The position numbers were made by a program, and so were the translations under genes. The notes under the pieces are model-generated. The model was not told where the DNA came from. It saw only the letters and a program-made list of their open reading frames with translations, and searched no databases. From Io17-Chloro-G2 sp034420695 (lineage in GTDB: Bacteria > Chloroflexota > Dehalococcoidia > Lucifugimonadales > UBA3495): a DNA stretch of 6,171 bases. This document shows, one piece after another, positions 1 through 4,741 of this stretch. The stretch is from the NCBI GenBank assembly GCA_034420695.1, contig DAOULB010000027.1, positions 1 to 6,171 of the forward strand, in the 5' to 3' direction. Each line of letters starts with the position of its first letter. Position 1 is the first letter of the stretch.

Positions 1-30
1 AAGTATTGCTATGAGGGAGGGTTTGATCAC
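1..30 (-). CDS. 5' end of a paralogous lipoprotein gene, cut by the left window edge
   Basis: Only the first ten codons are in the window: a GTG start at 28-30 followed by IKPSLIAIL. They align with the start of the intact lipoprotein at 1273 (MLKLPLTGIL), with about 21 of 30 bases identical, and the DNA upstream is also alike for roughly 175 bp. A Shine-Dalgarno-like GAGG lies ten bases before the GTG, in the same arrangement as the paralogue. The beginning of a hydrophobic signal peptide is visible; the lipobox would lie outside the window. The gene is inferred from this homology, not from its own coding content, so its product is unproven beyond a signal-peptide start. Confidence 0.6.
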   Translation of the reverse strand, partial: MIKPSLIAIL

Positions 31-205
31 TCGGGGGGCACCTCTCTTTGGCGGGTGTCCACCACCCATTGTACTTGGCAGCCGTCCTGTTTCTTTCTGG
101 CTGTCTATCGTAAATCCCGGGGACTCACATGTAGCAGCAGGTGCCTGAACCGGGTGTGTCCTGATCCCGGAGGGTCGGAGAATTCCCGCCAGTCTGTTCT
201 GTATC
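31..205 (-). repeat. Diverged upstream (leader) repeat, copy A
   Basis: This non-coding DNA upstream of the left-edge lipoprotein start resembles positions 1274-1443 upstream of the intact lipoprotein. The match is best over the first 80 bases (shared GGGTGTCCACC, CCCATTGTAC and GGC-GCCGTCC blocks), blurs in the middle, and returns near the far end (shared AGTC-GT-CTGTA). Identity was judged by eye. It is most simply a gene-plus-leader duplication, not a mobile element: there are no terminal inverted repeats or transposase. Confidence 0.6.
68..73 (-). promoter_or_regulatory. Possible -10 box (TACAAT) of the left-edge lipoprotein gene
   Basis: TACAAT on the minus strand lies 38 bases before the GTG start. 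The same hexamer sits at nearly the same distance (37 bases) before the paralogous start at 1273, inside one of the best conserved blocks of the repeat. No matching -35 hexamer is seen at 16-18 bases in either copy, so the support is conservation of sequence and position only. Confidence 0.35.
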
Positions 206-340
206 GGCCCCTTCCCGCAGGAGGAAGTTCCGTCGGCGGATCAGGTTTTCGTGAAGGCTGGCACCCTTTGAGGCAGAGCAAGTCCAGACTGAGTGGGAGG
301 CTGCCTACGGATACGCGGCGAGGTGCCGCGTTCAGCGCAG
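206..340. other. Intergenic DNA with no recognised feature
   Basis: This stretch lies between the end of the lipoprotein gene (stop at 341-343) and the repeat upstream of the left-edge gene. I see no T-run after a hairpin on the minus strand, so no intrinsic terminator can be named. A rightward open frame crosses it from position 55 to 465, but it runs into the back of the lipoprotein gene, has no ribosome binding site and is Arg/Ser-rich, as expected of a chance frame in GC-rich DNA. Confidence 0.5.
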
Positions 341-1273
341 TCAGGGTCGCTGCAATTCCGGGGAGTGAAGCGACAGCGATACCCATCGCCAGCCTTCCCC
401 CGCCTTTGAGGCTGTCAGCGTCCCGAACCAAAGATGGTTTTCATCGTCACGCACAGTCCAGGTGAACCACGATGCGTTGGCCCCGGTCCCCTGCTCCCGG
501 ATGTTCCAACTGGGATGGGCCAGCCTTTCCCGGTAGCGGCTCACCAATTCGCTTGGACCCAGATCCGTCGCTTGGAGGGTTGAAGACGATATAGCGGACA
601 TTCCGCCCGAAGACCTGCGGAAGCTAGTCTGGGAGAAGCTGTCCAGGCCGTCAGGTTCCGGGTTCCTGAAAGGGGCGTTCCACATGTTGAAGTCCAGCCC
701 GGGTATATTCGGATAGTCGGGTCCAACCCCCGGTTCGGCCGGAACGAAATGATGCGGTTGGTAGGGACAACCCGTGAGTTCCTGCGATACCGGATACCCT
801 GCCTTCCAATGCCTTTCCTCCTTTTTCAGAGGGAAGGGGACACCCGTGATGGGGAACCAGTGGACGCTCTCCACCTGGAGCGGTTTGGCCTCATCCCTTT
901 CGGGTATAAGGGCCAATTGAGCCATGCCCCGGTCGGGGTCTTCGGCGTCGATGAAGACGGAAGCCAACTCGAAGGCCTGTATCCTGGGGCCGTTTTCCAA
1001 TAGCCAGGGTTCCATGCTTTCCGCCGGACAGAGCAGGGCCAGGTCCTGGGGCATGGTGGAGCGCAGAAGCCCGGCATCGGCTGTGCGAAAGGCCTCCAGG
1101 AGCGTGTCGAAGAGTGCCTGGATCTCCTTCTTGATTTCCATTCCTGCCATGGTCTCCGTCAGGTCCGCTACCTGGGCTGCAGTCTCCGGTGTCGGTGCCG
1201 GGTCGGAGCAGGCTGTCAATGCCGTCAGGATGAGCAGAATGACGAGTATCCCTGTGAGGGGTAGTTTCAGCAC
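341..1273 (-). CDS. Predicted lipoprotein of unknown function, possible NTF2-like N-terminal part
   Basis: The 310-residue product starts with a typical lipoprotein signal: MLK, a hydrophobic stretch to about residue 20 and a lipobox L19-T20-A21-C22, followed by SDPAPTPE. It should be lipid-anchored and exported. Residues 45-110 look helical and may belong to an NTF2-like fold (KEIQALFDTLLEAFRTAD); this is a guess from pattern only. The last 80 residues show a layout seen in other secreted proteins: GPSELVSRYRERL, a Trp, then ASWFTWTVRDDENHLWFGTL and a closing strand. I do not recognise a named family. The start is GTG at 1271-1273; AGAGG lies about nine bases upstream, and the same arrangement occurs at the left-edge paralogue. 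The gene is intact, follows the serpin by 266 bases and may have its own promoter in the repeated leader. Confidence 0.85.
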   Translation of the reverse strand: MLKLPLTGILVILLILTALTACSDPAPTPETAAQVADLTETMAGMEIKKEIQALFDTLLEAFRTADAGLLRSTMPQDLALLCPAESMEPWLLENGPRIQAFELASVFIDAEDPDRGMAQLALIPERDEAKPLQVESVHWFPITGVPFPLKKEERHWKAGYPVSQELTGCPYQPHHFVPAEPGVGPDYPNIPGLDFNMWNAPFRNPEPDGLDSFSQTSFRRSSGGMSAISSSTLQATDLGPSELVSRYRERLAHPSWNIREQGTGANASWFTWTVRDDENHLWFGTLTASKAGEGWRWVSLSLHSPELQRP

Positions 1274-1443
1274 TCGGGATTTCCTCTCTTCGACGGGTGT
1301 CCACCGCCCATTGTACCGGGCGGCCGTCCAGTTTCCGTCCCACTGTCCGTCGGCAGTTCCGGTTACCCATGCTCACCGGAGGGTCCGGAATCCGGTGTAC
1401 CACGTTCATGAAGGAACCGAATACTCCCGAAAGTCCGTCCTGT
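1274..1443 (-). repeat. Diverged upstream (leader) repeat, copy B
   Basis: This is the counterpart of the repeat at 31-205, directly upstream of the intact lipoprotein start. It includes the AGAGG ribosome binding site and a TACAAT hexamer. A short hairpin CCGCCC-(8)-GGGCGG at 1305-1324 spans the TACAAT in this copy only; copy A has lost the pairing, so a conserved structural role is unlikely. The remaining 1444-1539, up to the serpin stop codon, holds nothing I can name. Confidence 0.6.
1310..1315 (-). promoter_or_regulatory. Possible -10 box (TACAAT) of the intact lipoprotein gene
   Basis: TACAAT on the minus strand, 37 bases before the GTG start at 1273, is conserved in sequence and position with the copy at 68-73. 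It would give a leader of about 30 bases. There is no clear -35 partner, so this is tentative. Confidence 0.35.
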
Positions 1444-1656
1444 AACTTCTCCTGATCTTCAACGGGGTTTTCCGGCCCTTCAGTGTCTATGCGCCGGTGC
1501 CGGGTCCCCAGCGCAGCGGTCCGCCTTTCTTCGTGCACCTCATTTTGTTGGATTCATCACCCTTCCCAGGAACAGGAGCGCGCCCGTGGCCCTGTCCCGG
1601 ATGAGGAAGATGAAGGGGCGGTCGACCGTCACCGGGATGGGTTCCTTGCCGGAGCC

Positions 1657-1707
1657 TGAAGTCAGGACCCCCACCGCGGTGGCCGCCGTCGCCTCCGTGC
1701 CACGTTC
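1657..1707 (-). other. Serpin reactive-centre loop, P17 to predicted P1
   Basis: Counting from the conserved P17 Glu, the loop reads E-R-G-T-E-A-T-A-A-T-A-V-G-V-L-T-S with predicted P1 Ser (codon 1657-1659) and P1' Gly. P15 Gly, P14 Thr and small residues at P12-P7 are what known inhibitory serpins need for loop insertion. Small or hydrophobic residues near P1 would suit elastase- or chymotrypsin-like targets. The exact P1 is an inference from the usual 17-residue spacing. Confidence 0.6.
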
Positions 1708-2693
1708 GTCTACCGATACGTAGGCCTTGTGGACGACCTTGGAGATCCGCAACTCCCGGGTTCCGGTCATGCCGGAGAAGTCGGCCCCGGCGCCGAAGGC
1801 GTCGGGCATTCCCAGCCCCGCCAGGGTCCCGCCGAGGTCGAACTGCGACTCGAATTTGAAAAGCGGCATCGTCAGGGTGACGTAGTCGATCTCGATGTCG
1901 CCAAGGATCCGGTCCAGCACCTCGGCGTTCAGCGAGTCCTCGAACTCATAGAACATTCCTTCGTCGGGCAACAGGATTATCATGGACATCTCGCCCAGAG
2001 AGTAGGGCACGTCGACGGCCTGATAACCGTCGCCTTCGGCGTAGCCGTAGAAGTACTGGGAAGTCTCCGACATCATCGGCGCCTCCACCCTGCCGCCCTC
2101 CGCCAGGTGGAAGGGGCGTTCCTGCATAAGCCGCCTGTCAAAGGGCCATGTCCAAGAGGCATTGAAATATATGGCGTTGGTGAGGACCAGGCGGGTGCGG
2201 CTGTTGACCGCTTCAGGCGGCAGAAGGTCCCTGATCTTCTCCTCGGTTTCTTCGGAGACCCATTCGTTGATCCTCGCCCTGGATTCCTCCGGGGCCCCGG
2301 CGAAGTCCAGGGGTCTCAGGCCTCCCCGTAGTTCCCGGCCAGCACGTCTAGGAAGCCCGGCAGGAATTCATAGCCCTGCTGTCCCCAGATGGCGTTGGCG
2401 ACGTTGAGTTGGAAGTAATGGTCATCCTCGTCCCGGGGGTTCTTGCCCCGGGAGGCGAGCTCCCGGTCCAAGGTGTTGAACGAGGGATGGAGCCGGTCCT
2501 GCGGGAGTTCGTAGTGAAGGGTGTCGGCCATCTGCCGCTCCGTCTCTCCCCTGGCCCCGGCAAGGGTCATGGCCAGGGCTTGGGAGATGCTGAAGGGGGA
2601 GTAGAAAAGGTTGCCTTCACCGTTGCTCAGAACTTGGTACAGGTCGAGAGCAAAGTCATTGTTTCCCCCCACCAGTGACCGCAGGTCCTGGGC

Positions 2694-2860
2694 GGTGGCC
2701 CGGGGCGAGTTGGTTCGTTCTCTGTCCGACCGCAGTTCCTCTGCCGGGGTCGGCGCAGGGTGTGCGTTAACCGGCGGCGTTGCCGGAGTCGGTGCCGGGG
2801 ACACGGTGGCCCGGGGGAAGGTGGTTCCGTCCGGCCGCGGTTCATCTGCCGGGGTTTGCG
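2694..2860 (-). repeat. Imperfect duplication inside the serpin linker
   Basis: Two related segments of about 60 bases, 2694-2755 and 2805-2860, both begin GGTGGCCCGGGG on the plus strand and end in CTGCCGGGGT. They encode TPADEPRPDGTTFPRAT and TPAEELRSDRERTNSPRAT in the proline-rich linker. The duplication lengthens the stalk between the lipid anchor and the serpin domain. It keeps frame and is probably neutral expansion of low-complexity sequence. Confidence 0.55.
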
Positions 2861-3123
2861 TGGGCAGCGCGTGAGTCGGCGGGGTTGCTTGGACCGGCGG
2901 CTCCGTCGTCGGCGGGATGGCCGTCGGGGATGCTCCTCCGCAGCCGGTGAGCCCTGCCAGCAGGATTAGGGCAATGGTCAAGGACCATATCCAACATGGG
3001 GTCCTGGACCGGGCTGCGAAAAATGCTGACGGCACGTTTTCTCCGTTGGGCGGACTGGACTTCCTGTTTCCTGCCTGGCAGGGTTCAAAAGCTTCCTTGG
3101 TGTAAATCTCTCCCACTCAGAAA

Positions 3124-3129
3124 TTTATA
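3124..3129 (-). promoter_or_regulatory. Possible -10 box (TATAAA) upstream of the serpin
   Basis: TATAAA on the minus strand stands in the AT-richest part of the gap between the lipoprotein stub and the serpin and would give a leader of about 80-85 bases before the GTG at 3035. The region about 17 bases further upstream (AACGAT) is a poor -35. This is a weak prediction. Confidence 0.3.
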
Positions 3130-3197
3130 CGCAGTTTGAGTAGAAATCGTTCCCTGATACCGGGCGGGCCTTGCTTCAGCGGCCTTCGCCTCCTACC

Positions 3198-3419
3198 TCA
3201 CGAGAACGAAGGCGGGTGATGGGGGCGGAGGTGGTTGCTTCCTCCTCGTCTCGCACCGGCAGTCGTCGAAAGCGTCGGGATCCTTTGTGTGGGTTCCGTC
3301 CCTGACGGGTCTCTGTCTGGTACCGGTGTCGTCGGGGTTCCCGGCGCTGGGGCAGGGTCGGAGCAGGCCGGCAGGCCAAACAGGATGACCAGGGAGGGGA
3401 TCAAAAGGAGTTTAAGCAC
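3198..3419 (-). CDS. Truncated lipoprotein: signal peptide and linker only
   Basis: The 73-residue product begins MLKLLLIPSLVILFGLPAC with lipobox LPAC, then SDPAPAPGTPTTP and a Pro/Thr/Arg-rich tail with no recognisable fold. The start closely matches the intact lipoprotein at 1273 (MLKLPLTGIL...ACSDPAP), so the two are paralogous at least at the signal peptide. The GTG at 3417-3419 is preferred over an in-frame ATG at 3432-3434 because it matches the paralogue and has AAGG eight bases upstream. The last part (GARRGGSNHLRPHHPPSFS) looks like non-coding sequence read through, and a second frame stays open to about 3176, so a frameshift or deletion has probably removed the functional domain. 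A genuine short lipoprotein is possible but less likely. Confidence 0.5.
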   Translation of the reverse strand: MLKLLLIPSLVILFGLPACSDPAPAPGTPTTPVPDRDPSGTEPTQRIPTLSTTAGARRGGSNHLRPHHPPSFS

Positions 3420-3486
3420 ATTGACGACCTTCATGCCGATCTGCGGGGCGTTTTCAAGTTCTTCCGGGTAGCGCGAAACATGTCCA

Positions 3487-3993
3487 TCACGGTGCGCCCC
3501 CGTTCGGGGTTTCCCATTCCACGGTGAAGGTGCCGTTCACATCGTCGGAGTGCATCTCCCTCCAGTTCAGTATGTCCTTGGCTTCCTCCGGCAGGTCCCC
3601 CGTCGCCATGGCTACTTCCTCGGCGATGATCCGCATCCTGACGGGATTGTTCTCCACCGACCGGGGGTCCAGCCACCTCCCGAACCTGAGGACCTGGAAT
3701 GACCCAGGCAGGACCAGGGTGTTGTCCTCCCAGTACGGTGCCTCCGGCTCCTCTAAAGCGGGTACCGCACCGGCTGCCCTGAGTGCGCCGTGGACCTGGG
3801 TCAGGCGTTCCGGGACGCTGACGGTGAGCCGGCAGGTGGGTTCGTGGTTGTGGGGCTGCATGTAGAAGATGACTTCGCCTTAGGCTCCGCCAGTGAGCTT
3901 GGCGGTGTTCTCCCGGGCGAAAGCGGCCTTGTCCTCATCGGACTCGGGGAGCAGTTCGTTCAGGAAGTGGAAGTGGTAGACGCTGTTGGCCAT
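3487..3993 (-). pseudogene. Unrecognised protein gene interrupted by an in-frame TAA
   Basis: From the ATG at 3991-3993 the frame reads MANSVYHFHFLNELLPESDE...TAKLTGGA, meets TAA at 3880-3882, and then continues in the same frame with GEVIFYMQPHNHEPTCRLTV to a TGA at 3487. Restoring one sense codon gives about 168 residues. The composition is protein-like on both sides of the stop: acidic and basic residues are balanced and the segment EVIFYMQPHNHEPTCRLTVSV resembles a beta strand pair. An in-frame TGA upstream of the ATG fixes the start. Translation could restart at the ATG at 3861, giving a 124-residue product, but no ribosome binding site precedes it. There is no signal peptide, so the protein would be cytoplasmic. 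I do not recognise the family. A four-base hairpin (GAGC-AAA-GCTC) sits just before the ATG, and no strong Shine-Dalgarno sequence is visible. The TAA would arise by one substitution from AAA, GAA or CAA. Confidence 0.6.
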
Positions 3994-4185
3994 GACGAGC
4001 TTTGCTCAAGAAATGGTTTTTAATTCTGCTTGTTGGCTTTTCAGCTTTGGCACCGGTGGTTTTCCTGTTCTTTATTCCTGCCCCGGTCCTTGGTTAGGGC
4101 CTCTTTGGTACCGGCACACCCGTTCCCTCTTCTGCAGCGCGGCTTGGGACTTGGCGGGCTGGAGGGGAGTGGGTCTGCGGATGCG
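3994..4185. other. Intergenic DNA with no recognised feature
   Basis: This gap between the coiled-coil gene and the interrupted gene is somewhat richer in T on the plus strand. I found no convincing promoter for the gene at 3993 and no hairpin followed by a T-run on the minus strand that would end the coiled-coil transcript. A short GAGC-TTT-GCTC hairpin at 3996-4006 is followed at a distance by TTTTT on the plus strand, but it is too short and too far away to count as a terminator. Confidence 0.5.
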
Positions 4186-4521
4186 TCAGGGGGAGGCCGG
4201 GGCGTCTTCGTCTTCGTCTCCGTCCATACCCTCGTCCCAGCCGTAGCGGCGGGCGAGGTTCAGCAGGAGGGTCATCAGGCGGGCGTTCAGCTGCGCGGTC
4301 TGTTCTTGGCGCTCTTGGAGTTCCTGTTGACGCTCTTGAAGTTCCTGTTCGCGTGCCTGGAGTTCCTCCAGAGAAGCCTGCTGGCGGATGACGACGCCTT
4401 GGAGCTGTTCCTGTAGCGAGGCCAGCTGGCCCGAGACGGTGACGAGGGTGTCCAGGAGCTGGTCGTGGTCCCTGACCTTGTCTTCGAGCGCGCCGACGCG
4501 CTGTTCCATCGGCTGTTGCAT
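4186..4521 (-). CDS. Small coiled-coil protein with acidic tail, function unknown
   Basis: The 111-residue product is almost wholly a predicted coiled coil (about residues 5-85): regular heptads begin MEQRVGALEDKVRDHDQLL and end in the heptad series ELQAREQ-ELQERQQ-ELQERQE followed by TAQLNARLMTLLLNLARRYG. The last 15 residues are very acidic (DEGMDGDEDEDAP). There is no signal peptide or membrane segment, so it should be a cytoplasmic oligomer or an adaptor; nothing in it points to a specific partner. The ATG at 4519-4521 is chosen because GGAGG lies six bases upstream; a longer reading from 4665 would run across the promoter and is rejected. A strong promoter lies just upstream, giving a very short leader of about 15 bases. 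The gene faces away from a rightward small-RNA promoter and is not visibly in an operon. Confidence 0.8.
   Translation of the reverse strand: MQQPMEQRVGALEDKVRDHDQLLDTLVTVSGQLASLQEQLQGVVIRQQASLEELQAREQELQERQQELQERQEQTAQLNARLMTLLLNLARRYGWDEGMDGDEDEDAPASP
4310..4372 (-). repeat. Three tandem 21-bp repeats encoding coiled-coil heptads
   Basis: The units 4310-4330, 4331-4351 and 4352-4372 share the plus-strand pattern CGCTCTTG-AGTTCCTGTT with a few changes in the third. Each encodes one heptad of the type ELQERQQ, so gain or loss of a unit would lengthen or shorten the coiled coil without breaking phase. Confidence 0.8.
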
Positions 4522-4533
4522 TGTGGGCCTCCG
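4522..4533 (-). promoter_or_regulatory. Ribosome binding site of the coiled-coil gene
   Basis: GGAGG followed by six bases (CCCACA) and ATG on the minus strand is a near-ideal Shine-Dalgarno arrangement and decides the start at 4521. Confidence 0.8.
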
Positions 4534-4541
4534 TGGCGGGG

Positions 4542-4571
4542 ATGTTAGTTGGCCGGTGGTGTGTGGGTCAA
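4542..4571 (-). promoter_or_regulatory. Sigma70-like promoter of the coiled-coil gene
   Basis: On the minus strand TTGACC (4566-4571) and TAACAT (4542-4547) are separated by 18 bases. The -35 matches the consensus at five of six positions, the -10 at four of six. Transcription would start around 4534-4536, leaving a leader of about 15 bases with the GGAGG site almost at its 5' end. Confidence 0.55.
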
Positions 4572-4615
4572 GCACATCCTGTGCCGTTCTGCTCGTCGTT
4601 GAGCCGAGGAGGACT

Positions 4616-4645
4616 TTGACGCCGGGTGACCGGCGACGGTACAAT
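4616..4645 (+). promoter_or_regulatory. Sigma70-like promoter of a rightward short transcript
   Basis: TTGACG (4616-4621) and TACAAT (4640-4645) are separated by 18 bases; each hexamer matches the consensus at five of six positions. It is the best promoter-like sequence I see in the window. It points right, away from the coiled-coil gene, and no rightward protein gene follows; the predicted start is near 4652 and an intrinsic terminator follows within 90 bases. The two -35 boxes of the divergent pair are 44 bases apart, so both promoters could share regulators. Confidence 0.55.
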
Positions 4646-4651
4646 CCGGGT

Positions 4652-4741
4652 GAGCGCCAGCCCAAAGGGTCCTCCCCCGGGGGTCTCCTTGTCCGAAGAT
4701 CCCCGCCACGGTCGCAAGCTTAGGCGGGGATTTCGGTTTTT
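4652..4741 (+). ncRNA. Candidate small RNA of about 90 nt
   Basis: A self-contained rightward transcription unit is bounded by a good promoter and a strong terminator with no room for a credible protein: the only frame, GTG at 4650, has no ribosome binding site and reads through the terminator into the neighbouring gene. The 5' half has two C/U-rich stretches (UCCUCCCCC near 4670-4678 and UCUCCUU near 4684-4690) complementary to Shine-Dalgarno sequences, a feature of known C-rich regulatory RNAs; the 3' half is the terminator hairpin. The palindrome CCCCCGGGGG at 4674-4683 could also support dimer formation. It matches no RNA family I know (not tRNA, tmRNA, SRP or 6S). The call rests on promoter plus terminator only. 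The 3' end touches the stop codon of the PPC-repeat gene on the opposite strand. Confidence 0.45.
4693..4741 (+). terminator. Intrinsic terminator, rightward
   Basis: The left arm CCGAAGATCCCCGCC (4693-4707) pairs with the right arm GGCGGGGATTTCGG (4723-4736): 14 base pairs with a single bulged G and a 15-base loop, followed at once by TTTTT (4737-4741). On the minus strand the hairpin is not followed by a T-run, so it acts on rightward transcripts and does not obviously terminate the PPC-repeat gene that ends at 4741. Confidence 0.8.

Larger units (their letters stand above)
1540..3035 (-). pseudogene. Lipid-anchored serpin (serine/cysteine protease inhibitor), broken by one frameshift
   Basis: Serpins trap proteases irreversibly by inserting a cleaved reactive-centre loop into a central sheet. 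The N-terminal half reads 3035-2316 and the C-terminal half 2322-1540 in another frame; joined they give about 498 residues with every expected serpin block: NLFYSPFSISQALAMTLAGA, VANAIWG, INEWVSEETEEKI, LVLTNAIYFNASW, the hinge GTEATAATAV and the family signature VTVDRPFIFLI (fits PROSITE PS00284). The domain starts near residue 125. Before it come a signal peptide with lipobox LTGC (Cys32) and a ~90-residue Pro/Thr/Ala linker, so the protein should sit on the outer cell surface. The GTG at 3033-3035 is chosen because GGAG lies five bases upstream; an in-frame GTG at 3114-3116 has no such site. Between 2319 and 2330, 'YGEA-stop' replaces the expected 'YG-x-GLRPLDF', consistent with loss of one base. 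The downstream frame is open throughout and has an ATG at 2127, but that fragment alone could not fold as a serpin. A sequencing error is a real alternative. Confidence 0.88.

Noticed and set aside
55..465. Rightward 136-codon open frame at the left end
   Set aside because: It crosses the repeated leader and the antisense of the lipoprotein 3' end, has no ribosome binding site, and the equivalent frame in the repeat at 1297 diverges in sequence and reading.
1305..1324. Hairpin CCGCCC-(8)-GGGCGG as a regulatory structure or terminator
   Set aside because: It is absent from the otherwise conserved leader copy at 31-205 and has no T-run, so chance pairing in GC-rich DNA is more likely.
891..1538. 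Leftward 215-codon open frame over the gap after the serpin and part of the lipoprotein gene
   Set aside because: Most of it is an alternative frame of the lipoprotein gene; the composition is Arg/Gly/His-rich with no domain, and the true frame has a signal peptide and a ribosome binding site.
1729..2331. Rightward 200-codon open frame antisense to the serpin
   Set aside because: The opposite strand encodes unmistakable serpin motifs over the same bases; this is a GC-driven shadow.
3996..4021. GAGC-TTT-GCTC hairpin with a nearby TTTTT as a rightward terminator
   Set aside because: The stem has only four pairs and the T-run starts about nine bases away; no rightward gene ends here.
4105..4140. 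Possible inverted repeat GGTACCGG / CCGGTCC after the coiled-coil gene as its terminator
   Set aside because: The arms are imperfect and far apart, and no T-run follows on the minus strand.
4522..4665. Upstream extension of the coiled-coil gene to a start at 4665
   Set aside because: The added 48 residues are Arg/Ser/Pro-rich, run over the promoter, and lack a ribosome binding site; the ATG at 4521 has GGAGG at six bases.
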